DNA from: Hemicentrotus pulcherrimus
Taxonomy: Eukaryota > Echinodermata > Echinoidea > Camarodonta > Strongylocentrotidae
NCBI GenBank assembly: GCA_003118195.1
Contig: BEXV01006195.1
Coordinates: forward strand, 1-12,113
DNA length: 12,113 nt
Reading direction: 5' to 3'
The notes beneath the pieces are model-generated. The model saw only the letters and a list, made by a program, of their open reading frames with translations. It was not told the DNA's origin and made no database searches. Within the stretch, counting starts at the first letter, position 1, and every line of letters begins with the position of its first letter. Below, piece by piece: positions 1 to 7,936 of the stretch. The position numbers and the translations under genes were made by a program.

Positions 1-1004
1 TCATCAGAATTGTTACTTCCTTCTGTTCGGCCTAATGCTGACAGCGAAATGTTGTACTGTTTACCTTCTGCAAGATTAACATTTCCAATGCTATGCAATA
101 ACACTGTGTTGATTCCACTCTGTACACCGCAGAAGAGAAAAAAGTGACGTCCCACATGGGTAAGGGATAACTTGTCAGTAAGAATGAGTGGAAGCAAATT
201 GCTACCATTATTGGACCAAAACTTGATAACGTCGGCTTCTTCTGTGGTGCAACATTCAAACTCAGAACACAGAGTTTGGTTTCGTATTGGAAGAAATTTA
301 CACGTCCTATTGATAGATATTTTGCTATTAGAAATAAGACACATGCTCGGCACAACTCTATTATAATGTACGTTTTCAAGAGGAAGGTAAACGCTGATTT
401 TTTTGGTTGAATTGAAATCGCCATCAAAATTCATTTCGGTAGTCTGATACTCATATACAACCTGATTTCCTGCCAAAAGGTGTACTTGATCCCCTAAGTT
501 GACCTGCACCCACTCACAAGACATCTGTACTCTTCGGATTGCTCGGTCAAAGAGGGTTGAACAGATTGGGGCTGTCCCTTCAATGGTTAAATTAAAAATT
601 GCAATGGCGCAAAGCGATTGTTTCCCAAAATTGATTTTAACGACGTACTTTCCTGAATCACTCAATTCAGTGAATGCAATAAACAAGTCGATAACATCCT
701 TTCCCGACTCTTTTGTCAATTTATAACGTTCTCGATTAGCAGATGTGTTGTCAATATTGTCCAATAGCCGATTATCAAGTGTTATCCATTTTGCCCACAC
801 CAATGATTGATTCTCAGTTAATGGATCATTCAGAGCAAATCTCATAGACAAATTTCGTCCATTGAATGCTTCAAATGCTGCTCTCTGCTTGTCGCCACAC
901 CAGAATAAATCACCCTCACAAAATGTCAATCGGAAGACAGCTTGAAAAATGATAAGAAGTAGTGGAGAGATTTTACATTTCAGCGGGAAACGATTTTGAG
1001 GCAT
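1..1004 (-). CDS. Ig-like type I membrane receptor, gene A (3' end beyond window)
   Basis: A frame open from the ATG at 1004 to the window edge gives 334 codons without a stop, so the gene continues to the left. Seen: a hydrophobic signal peptide (about residues 14-29, LLLIIFQAVF core), then an Ig V-like unit (about 40-140) with W70/W73 and the F-strand motif SDSGKY at 115-120. A second unit has C148, C163-E-W-V-Q-V and C222, and a third has paired C251/C252, W263, C292 and LLHSI. N-x-S/T sequons are frequent (for example N51, N138, N232). Cys 132, 148, 163, 222 and 235 fall at the same residue numbers as in gene C, and M1 aligns with M1 of gene C without gaps, which supports this start; an in-frame TAA lies upstream at 1050-1052. 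The stalk, membrane helix and tail are expected left of the window. Function is unknown; a cell-surface receptor is inferred from its relatives. Confidence 0.85.
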   Translation of the reverse strand, partial: MPQNRFPLKCKISPLLLIIFQAVFRLTFCEGDLFWCGDKQRAAFEAFNGRNLSMRFALNDPLTENQSLVWAKWITLDNRLLDNIDNTSANRERYKLTKESGKDVIDLFIAFTELSDSGKYVVKINFGKQSLCAIAIFNLTIEGTAPICSTLFDRAIRRVQMSCEWVQVNLGDQVHLLAGNQVVYEYQTTEMNFDGDFNSTKKISVYLPLENVHYNRVVPSMCLISNSKISINRTCKFLPIRNQTLCSEFECCTTEEADVIKFWSNNGSNLLPLILTDKLSLTHVGRHFFLFCGVQSGINTVLLHSIGNVNLAEGKQYNISLSALGRTEGSNNSD

Positions 1005-1982
1005 GATAGACGATTCCACAAATCCTAGCTTAATATAGATACGCTGTCCTTATAGCACCAAGTCTTCAGCACAGTTATGACAAGAGGTTCGCGATTATAC
1101 CAAATGGAGTTTGGAAGATCGTTCTCCGACGAATAGATTTTGAACTAAAGCGGAGTGTTGAGATCAAGAAAATGAACCGTGTATGCTCATATTTCTGCGT
1201 ATTTGAACGAATGGAAACGAAGCATACAAATAGTTTTTAATATCTATCGATATCATCGATGCTTGATACGCGATATGATCAGAAAAGCAATTGACTGAAG
1301 GGAATGGAGGCTCTGCTATGGTTTATAATGCCTCTTGTTTATAATAGGGCGGAGCCAGTGAAATTAATGACTATCTTCCTGTGAGAGTGCTTACATCCTT
1401 TCAGAAAATTATGGTGATCAAATTTCCTGCCCGTCTTTCCTTTAGATACTTAAAACAAAGGAGGTGGTTTTGTTAATGGCGGAGTTATGAATATACATAA
1501 AGGTCATTTGCTGGTTTTCTTTAGTTTTGGCCTCAAAGACAAACTTAGCATCCTTCCCACAATATTTAGTCTTATCTTTGAAATGAATGAAGACATAGGG
1601 GAATGAAACTAGAAGTTATAATGATTAATTTGACAAGTACTAATAAATCATTTCCCGAGTGTTATCATCTTATGTAAAGGAATTTAACCTCGTGAGGAAA
1701 ATTAATCGTCCTTTCAATGACAGAAGAGGATCATTTACGAGCTGAGAATGGTCTTTCCAGGAAATTATCTTTTCATCACGACTTGCATTTGATACTTCAT
1801 ATTTAACGATTAAGGAGATTGTTAGAGCGTTTAAAATGACCGCCATAACTCCTTTCTTTTAAGCCGATATCCCACGGTACGATTTATGTTACGCACATCT
1901 GTGGAATAATAAATTTTGTGCAGATTTGATTAACGCAGCTAGATTGAATATTCTTATCCAGGATTCCTAATTAATTATCATA
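1005..1982. other. Intergenic region upstream of gene A
   Basis: No gene, RNA gene or known repeat is recognisable here. The stretch is AT-rich and ends where the duplicated block begins at 1983. A TATATTAA word on the minus strand (1030-1037) lies only about 26 bases before the gene A start codon, too close for confident promoter assignment. The promoter of gene A should be in this interval if its 5' untranslated region is not spliced. Confidence 0.5.
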
Positions 1983-2945
1983 TGCTAAAACAAAATGTTA
2001 AGTTTCCTAATGTGTTTGCTTGTGTAGTACATTCAATGGTGGAACAGTTGCATGAAGCAGATTACCGCGTCTGTTATCGACAAAGTTTGTTATTGGCTAT
2101 ATCATATGACCTAATATTAAAATCAATATATCCCAAGTCTTTATATATGACAGGTTATATTTTTTCATCAGCTTCAACTGCCATTGAAGCTGAAGACCAT
2201 AATGTGCATGTAAATGCAGACAATAATTATTATTTTTCCTTCATATTACTTCTGTTGTTATAATTACAACATGTGTATCCATCATCCATCTGTCTAAAAT
2301 ATTAATTTGTGAAAAAGAGACTACTAAACCAAATATATATGTTTACTCAAATAGTAAAAACAGACGTCTTAGAATTTTCTCTATTGATAAAATGAGCGGA
2401 CAGATGTGTTCATGTATAAATCGTCATCATCTTTAGATGAATCGATGGCATTTGCAGCGCTGTTGCCCTAAATATGACCACTATTAAGGAGAGATGGGTC
2501 ATCCAAACTTCCAGTTGGAAGGAGAATGTCTGGGCACACATCATTTTCCACAAGGCCGAAACCCAAACAAGTGACCCTTGCCCGATCAGAAAGTGTAATT
2601 CAGGGACTGATTCAAGAGACTGATTTTGGACGCCGACTAGTTTCTTTGTCTTCCGGCTCATGTCAGGTTTGGCGTACAATGTTTCCACAACTGATGTCGG
2701 CCCTGTAAAGTTGTAAAATTTTATCTTCGGCTTAACACATGGAAACGACGTGTTCTAGGCACTCTTTCCCTTATCAGGTGCAGTGCCCAGGTAACCGGAT
2801 TTTTGGACGATCCATGTCGCGGCCTTTGCTGATTATGGTACAATGTTCCCACCTGCAGGAATATCATTGGTGTCATTGATGTTACAGAACAGTATGTGCT
2901 GTCGAGACTTTGTGCAACAGCCCCAGAAATATTTGCACCTGTATT
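1983..2945. repeat. Segmental duplication, copy 1 (pairs with 11138-12113)
   Basis: This block aligns base by base with 11138-12113, beginning at the shared TGCTAAAACAAAATG word and still matching when the second copy meets the window end. By eye roughly nine in ten bases agree, with a few short indels. It carries the 3' flank (about 1983-2380) and the cytoplasmic-tail region (2381-2945) of pseudogene D. The left boundary is sharp: the preceding bases at 1960-1982 and 11110-11137 are unrelated. The true right boundary cannot be seen. Confidence 0.92.
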
Positions 2946-4338
2946 TTTTTAAAGGTTCCGCTCCCCGTGTCTTCCCCACGCGATTCATCTTCACCATCTA
3001 CACCACCTCGTTGTCCAGGATGAATGGCTATGTGGACCGCATCCTTATATACACATCATAGTCGTAAAGGGAGTTCTGGCGGACTGTCCTGATGTTCGGG
3101 ACTATATATCCGTTGCCTACGCGGAGGAGATCTGTAGACGGCGATACGGCCGTGATCAGGATTTATCAAATTCTTCGAAGTGCGAGATGATAAGGTCGCC
3201 GTGTTATCTGACTCTTCATCTGTTGATTGAATCGTGTTCTGCTAATTCCATGTGATCGCCCTATTTTGACTAGATATTGATACCTAATTAGAAACTTGAT
3301 TAAAAATCGTTTGTAACATTTGCTAAAACAGATTCAAAAGCAGATAACTATGCTGAACAGCAATGCAATTGCCGATGTTACCCACAAGTAGATTAAGGGT
3401 TGTTTTGTTTCCTCGCCAACGTCCATATCAGTCGTACTCATCACTTCACTCACGACACAATTTGACCATGAGTCTTTATCTTGAGATTTAAGAGATGAAG
3501 CATTCACTGATACTTTTTCACAATATGCGATGATGATGGAGCTGTTTTCCCCTTTAGAAGATTTGCATTTAACATATTTTTGTATTTGTTTATTGACAAT
3601 GTCTTGATAACGTTTGTTCTCGTTCCCACCGACAAGAACAATTTGCTTGATGTTTACCAAAGAAATCTAGTTAGAATAATTTAATGGGATTAGATAACCA
3701 CCAGTACCGTACCAACATGATGCTACTTTTAAGTCTTTGACCTTGCAACGGTCCAAAAAAGCACTTTGATTTTGTTCCTTTCCAATGAAAAATGATTGTA
3801 TTGTAGGAAATGTACATGTTCCGTTGGTGATCCCTTTGTTATTTGATATAGCACACCTACTCGGCATGATCTCTACGTTAAATATGTTTTCTAGAGCAAC
3901 GCGTATGCAATTAATTTATTTGACAAATAAAAATCATCTTTGTACTTCATCCGAAACGTTTCATATTCATATAGCACCTGATTTCCTGCCATAAGTTGTG
4001 CTCGATCCCCTTTGTTCACTTACAACCACTGACATGACATCTGTAATTTACCGCTATGCCTGTTGAAGAGCGTAGAACAATAAGTGCTGTTCCTTTAATG
4101 GTTTAATTCAGGATAACAACGGTACATAGTGATGTGACTCCTGGTAAATTTTGACGACGTGCTGTCCCGAATCGTTTTGCTCATACGCAATGGCCATCTC
4201 AAACTGGGTCGCGTTAATCTGACTCAACGTATAACGAATATTATCAAGAGATGCGGTGGTAATGCATTCCAAAGTACGATTCTGTAGTTTTTCACAAACT
4301 AATGTCCGTTTAAAAGCAGTGACGCTTCCTCGAGACAT
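2381..4338 (-). pseudogene. Ig-like receptor pseudogene D
   Basis: A full-length but degenerate relative of genes A, B and C, recognisable only by moving between frames. The N-terminal unit (about 4110-4338) has NDSGQHVV, matching SDSGKYVV in gene A. It appears to have lost the segment between the NGR-like and LEF-like positions, together with the signal peptide. At about 4107-4120 the frame shifts to one resembling the LTIEGTA strand, with a stop in place of Leu. Another shift leads to a CSTLF...MSCQW block with a TAA where Gln of WVQV should be. A further shift near 3890 leads to MPSRCAISN (from 3867). TAG at 3667-3669 interrupts the membrane-proximal unit. The transmembrane segment (LIYLWVTSAIALLFSIVICF) ends directly at TGA 3334-3336, with no tail in frame. 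Frameshifted tail remnants continue to 2381, including STYCS near 2900, LYAKPDMSRKTKK (about 2640-2685) and a GNSAA terminus. A non-functional relic is very likely. Confidence 0.85.
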
Positions 4339-5152
4339 GGCGATAATTTTGAAGAATCGCTATGCTGTTTAATTGATAAGTGAAAGTTCTAGGCCTATTC
4401 GTTTTTACAAAACTGCTCCTGTACCTTATCTAATGACAAGATAATGCATCCGCCTATTCATTCGTGCATGATTTAACCTTGTTTCCCAAGCAGTAAACTC
4501 GTCTGAAATCTCTACCAAATAGGTGAATATGAGGATATAAAAAAAAAAAATCAGCGACTGGAAAATGTTGCTTAGTTATTCTTCATTCAAATGAAAACAG
4601 AAAATCCATCAAATAAAACCCTTAACAGCAACAAATCTAAACTCTGACAGGATAGCATTTACGTAGGGATATTACAGCCATTCACTCTCACTGAGCCCAT
4701 GAGTCCCGTTCGTGACGTCACGGATAGAGGCCTGACTCTCCATGCACTTCCGGGTTTCAGACTAGATAGTTTGGTAGAATTTACTCGCATAAACTCACCG
4801 TTCTAAACTTGTTTTTGTTAGTTGGACACAATTTAGTGTTATGCAGGGGTTTAAAAGCTTTCTATTGATGTAATTATCTCAATATTTGTGATTGTCTTAG
4901 AATATCAACTTAAATGACATTTTAGGCGCTGGGTGATCTTTCTCGTTACTCTAAAAATGATGAAATACAAATCACTGCAATATTCAATAATCTTGTGAAA
5001 AAATATACATTTTTCAAATATTTTCATTAGGAAAAAGATAGATAGATACATAGGGAGAGGGAAAGATTAACTTATCACTTTCATATCAGATCTATTGGTA
5101 TTGTATAAATATTTAAATATCGTGGTTAACTCAGAATGACGAACGATCCGAC
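4339..5152. other. Intergenic region between pseudogene D and gene B
   Basis: No gene is recognisable. It contains an A12 run (4539-4550), a short GATA-type repeat (about 5036-5050), and a less AT-rich patch with CRE-like and ETS-like words at 4711-4754. No signal-peptide coding segment for pseudogene D could be found upstream of 4338. Confidence 0.5.
4711..4754. promoter_or_regulatory. Candidate CRE plus ETS-type site pair
   Basis: CGTGACGTCACG at 4711-4722 is a perfect 12-base palindrome holding the full CRE octamer TGACGTCA. About 25 bases on, CACTTCCGGG (4745-4754) reads CCGGAAGTG on the minus strand, a full ETS-type core. The pairing is typical of TATA-less metazoan promoters. It lies about 375 bases upstream of pseudogene D on that gene's strand, so it could be its old promoter or serve an unseen transcript. 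A chance occurrence cannot be excluded. Confidence 0.3.
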
Positions 5153-5332
5153 TCATACATTATCATCACAGTTCATTTTATCAGTGGGGTTCGCGACGCT
5201 GTTACTATAAATCTGACTGTTATTCATGCCTGGATGCGAAGCGTTTCGATAAAAGTCAGCTCCAGGAACCCTCGGATCATCATAATCCGATTCCAAAGCA
5301 GCTATTCTCTTGGTTTTCCTACTCATATCGGG
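5153..5332 (-). pseudogene. Out-of-frame C-terminal tail of gene B
   Basis: Downstream of, and overlapping, the TAG that ends gene B, another minus-strand frame stays open to TGA 5153-5155. It begins with PDMSRKTKR, the block that follows LYAK in gene C, and later contains SQIYSNSVAN, matching GPIYGNSAS near the gene C terminus. The bases between the LYA codons and PDM are one longer than in gene C, so a single-base insertion explains the frame change. This is either a real disabling mutation or an assembly or sequencing error. The tail is otherwise intact at about 59 codons. Confidence 0.8.
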
Positions 5333-7061
5333 TTAAAGCATAGAGCTCGTCAACATTTCTTGGGGGACCTGACCTGTTTGAGTTCGCATCGTGTCTTTCA
5401 TCCTTTCGTTCTACCGTATACGGTCTCATATGGCTGATGACGTTGTACGGATCGGAATGATCTGTTTGTAAATTACTGGTGTTAAAACGAATATCTTTGA
5501 CGTCATCCAAAGAACAGTATGTACTGTCTTGAAACGGTACGTTTGGAACGACTACAGTAGGTAGTGCGCTTCCAAACAGAATGCTATCTGCAGTACCTGT
5601 AGAAGAGTGCTCTGGCTTGCGCAGACGCTGGTCGAAATGCCGATCCTTCATCTCGTCATGCTCATGGTTGTTTCTAGTATAGACAATGGATCTGTTGCCC
5701 ATTTCTCCAAAGTCACCTTCAAAGTAGCTGAGAGGTCCATGTTGACTTTCATGACACGCATGTATGATATCATCAGTTCCGTGCTGTTCCTCGACTATGG
5801 TGTTACGTGACAAGTCTCTCCTGGGTTGAGACCGCGCAGGAGAAATATTGGTCAGTTCAAGAGATCCCGTAGCGTCAACACCAGCCGCTGGGCTGGAATT
5901 AATTTCAACATTGCGTTTTGGCTTCATGCGATGTCGGTAAAAACCTCGAATATTGATTAAGCACATACAAATTGTCAACGAAAATGCTATTGCTGATACT
6001 ATGGTCAAATAAATAGTTACTGATGTAGACGTATTTTTACTCTCTCCGAAGGTTGAATTTGTCATATTAATCTTAATGACCTGAGCTTGATCAGTCTTTC
6101 CCGAAATCATCAATAAGGAAGTATTTCTTGAAACATTGACACTGATACTTGGACATTGCTTGCCATCTGTTGAGTTGCTTAAAGGATTTCTCTCCGAAAC
6201 CGATGTGGTATAACAATTACATTTTCCCACATCCAAACTTCCCATGCTATGGAGTATTATTGAGTTGGATTTATTTTTCTCTTCCACGCAGAGAAAAATA
6301 ATGCGATCAGGGGTAGATATGAATATTTCCTCCGTGAAATTAATGGGTATAAAATCATCGTCAACTTTGTACCACCATGTAAAGAAAATGATGTTGTTTG
6401 TTGTGCAACATTGAAGAGTTACGTTCTTGGTTTTGTCATTTTGAATCGTGTATAGTTGTATAGGCGAGAATTTGCAAGTTTTTACCCTTTTTCGATTCGG
6501 ATGTGAAATGACACATTTATCTGGACAAGTTCTTTCTTCAAATATTACTCCGGGATCAACGTAGACACTCAATTTGTTGATGTCATTGAATCGACCGTCA
6601 AAGTTCACTTTTTGAGTCTCATGTGCATAAAGAACATGGTTTCTCGCATCTTGAAGATATGCTTGCTCCCCTTTTATCACCTGCACCCATTGACAAGTCA
6701 TCTGTATTTTCTTTCTTTCCTTGTCAAAAAGAGTCAAACAAGTAGGTTCTATAGATTCAACAGTCAAATTCAGTATCAAAACTGTACATAGGAACTGCGC
6801 ACCATTATGTATCGAGATGACATGTTTCCCCATATCATTACTTTCGACGAAAGAAATGATTAGAGTGAGAGTGCCATTAGTATCCTCAATCAAATCATAA
6901 CGTGTGACATCAAAAGAAATGTTTCCTCCGGTGAACTCCAAACTGCCACTGTGTCGCTTTCCCCACGTTGACTCTCCCTTGATCCACACCAGTGATTGAG
7001 TACTGAGTAGTGGGATCTGGAGAGGAGGTATCATCAGAGAAAAATGTCGTCCGTTTAACAC
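5319..7061 (-). CDS. Ig-like receptor, gene B (5' end lost, 3' frameshift)
   Basis: An open frame of 580 codons. Family homology runs from about 7073 (NSF-x-x-LNGRHFS, matching AAFEAFNGRNLS in gene A). The frame enters at a GTG (7061), which is not a plausible eukaryotic start; the first ATG is at 7034. No signal peptide is encoded, and a TGA at 7089-7091 closes the frame where LINE sequence begins. Seen, numbering from 7061: Ig V-like unit (1-95; W26, NDMGKH 75-80), CQWVQV unit (108-196), membrane-proximal unit (C218/C219, WW 229-230, C258, ILHSM), N-glycosylated stalk, TM about 347-370, then basic MKPKR. The tail has the ITIM-like DSTYCSLDDV (Tyr 515) and DPYNVI (Tyr 539). It stops at TAG 5319 five residues after LYA, where a one-base shift displaces the conserved end. 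An upstream exon joined at CACAG near 7077 is possible but has no visible signal peptide. Probably a recently disabled gene. Confidence 0.8.
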   Translation of the reverse strand: MLNGRHFSLMIPPLQIPLLSTQSLVWIKGESTWGKRHSGSLEFTGGNISFDVTRYDLIEDTNGTLTLIISFVESNDMGKHVISIHNGAQFLCTVLILNLTVESIEPTCLTLFDKERKKIQMTCQWVQVIKGEQAYLQDARNHVLYAHETQKVNFDGRFNDINKLSVYVDPGVIFEERTCPDKCVISHPNRKRVKTCKFSPIQLYTIQNDKTKNVTLQCCTTNNIIFFTWWYKVDDDFIPINFTEEIFISTPDRIIFLCVEEKNKSNSIILHSMGSLDVGKCNCYTTSVSERNPLSNSTDGKQCPSISVNVSRNTSLLMISGKTDQAQVIKINMTNSTFGESKNTSTSVTIYLTIVSAIAFSLTICMCLINIRGFYRHRMKPKRNVEINSSPAAGVDATGSLELTNISPARSQPRRDLSRNTIVEEQHGTDDIIHACHESQHGPLSYFEGDFGEMGNRSIVYTRNNHEHDEMKDRHFDQRLRKPEHSSTGTADSILFGSALPTVVVPNVPFQDSTYCSLDDVKDIRFNTSNLQTDHSDPYNVISHMRPYTVERKDERHDANSNRSGPPRNVDELYALTRYE

Positions 7062-7073
7062 GTGAAATGAGTT

Positions 7074-7483
7074 CTCTGTGCTCAGTCGTCAGTGGATGTT
7101 TACGTGTGCCTAGATTTCACACTGATTGTTACAAGTGTAGCCCAATTGTTTCTTCCATATTTGAATGGAATAAGCTAGATAATTCGTTGAGAACGGCTTC
7201 CTCTGTCAAGTTGTAATTTGTGAATAGCTCTGCCGAACATACATGCATTTTCTGTAATAATTACATGACTTATTCACATAATTGCGACTTGATTATATTT
7301 TCCTATTGACATTACTCTTTACTAGGTTAATGATATATGTTTATTTTTCAAACGAGTATTATTTTTGTAACTGTTCTTGATAAATGTTATAAACGATGTA
7401 AATATGTTCATTCCACTACTTGTTGGTGAATGGGCGTCCCTGTCAAAAGATTAGAAATAAATAAATTAATAAATAAATAAAAA
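7074..7483 (+). mobile_element. 5'-truncated LINE (non-LTR retrotransposon) 3' end
   Basis: The plus strand reads CLRVPRFHTDCYKCSP, then SSIFEWNKLDNSL and a Ser/Val-Lys-Leu ending at TAA 7214-7216. This is the form of the extreme C-terminus of many animal LINE reverse-transcriptase proteins (basic PR-x-x-T-x-x-x-K-x-SP, then W-N-x-L). About 230 bases of AT-rich 3' untranslated sequence follow. The element ends in an AATAA-rich tail (about 7455-7483), as expected after target-primed reverse transcription. No catalytic domain remains, so it is inactive. The 5' junction falls exactly where gene B homology stops. No target-site duplication could be identified by eye, and the family is not assigned. 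Confidence 0.72.
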
Positions 7484-7936
7484 TGCCTGATGTCTACCCA
7501 ATCCGTACACTTAAGCCCTTCTGGAAGAAAACACGAATGCTATAATGCTTACACCATGGGCTATCGTTGATACTACTAGTACTGATATGAGAAACGTTTC
7601 AATGGATACCGCTTTCTTATAGCTTCCTTCAGGTATTGAAAAAACTATAAGAATCACATTTTTTGGTAGATCACACTTTCAATCTGATTATTTGACGTCA
7701 GATCAAGACTTCAAAAAAATTCACCATGATGACTTGACACTCTTTAACTTCTCTTAAATTGTTAAAAGGTCTTCAACACGTACGAACAATATTGAAATTT
7801 CGTAATATGGATGTTTCCGTAGATCAACATTTTCAATATTATGGTCAAAAATCTTTGAGTGATCTTACTTCGCACTGCAGAGGAAGAATCAGTGAAAAAT
7901 ATGTATTCATGCAGCCATGCATTATCTTTAATTATC
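7484..7936. other. Intergenic region between LINE remnant and gene C
   Basis: This is the 3' flank of gene C and the place where the displaced signal-peptide region of gene B would be expected if the LINE simply inserted. No such signal peptide with a following Cys is recognisable. The only structured element is the short hydrophobic minus-strand frame at 7511-7678. An ATTAAA on the minus strand at about 7927-7932 is too close to the gene C stop to be its sole poly(A) signal. Confidence 0.45.
7511..7678 (-). pseudogene. Orphan frame encoding a transmembrane-like segment
   Basis: A minus-strand frame of 55 codons, open from just after TGA 7679-7681 to TAA 7511-7513, with no Met. It reads KNVILIVFSIPEGSYKK, then a 20-25 residue hydrophobic stretch (TFLISVLVVSTIAHGVSIIA) and FVFSSRRA before the stop. 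The layout of a short lumenal part, membrane helix and tiny basic tail resembles the membrane region of the neighbouring receptors, but sequence similarity is weak. It could be a relic exon of another family member or simply an AT-rich chance frame. Confidence 0.25.

Noticed and set aside
32..427. Minus-strand 131-codon frame
   Set aside because: It overlaps gene A in another frame and has no family features. The gene A frame spans the same bases with a signal peptide, conserved Cys and Ig motifs.
1982..2263. Plus-strand open frame (93 codons) with a counterpart at 11137-11490 (117 codons)
   Set aside because: It lies in the duplicated 3' flank. Copy 2 has TTG in place of the ATG, an indel puts the ends in different frames, and base differences between copies are not concentrated at third codon positions (for example CCT/GCT, AAT/TAT, AGT/CGT, AAG/GTG). 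It is most likely a chance frame carried by the duplication.
2468..2470. Stop-codon readthrough at the shared TAG codons of D and E
   Set aside because: A separate frame change lies between the two TAGs and copy D has further frameshifts, so readthrough alone would not give a family-like protein. Decay before duplication explains everything seen.
2410..2688. Minus-strand 92-codon frames at 2410-2688 and 11573-11851 as independent small genes
   Set aside because: They begin inside the conserved VETLYAKPDMSRKTKK block and run out of the family frame after the shift. They are pieces of pseudogene tails.
7010..7216. Plus-strand small gene starting at ATG 7010
   Set aside because: The first part is antisense to gene B and the second part is the LINE reverse-transcriptase C-terminus. 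The frame crosses the insertion junction by chance.
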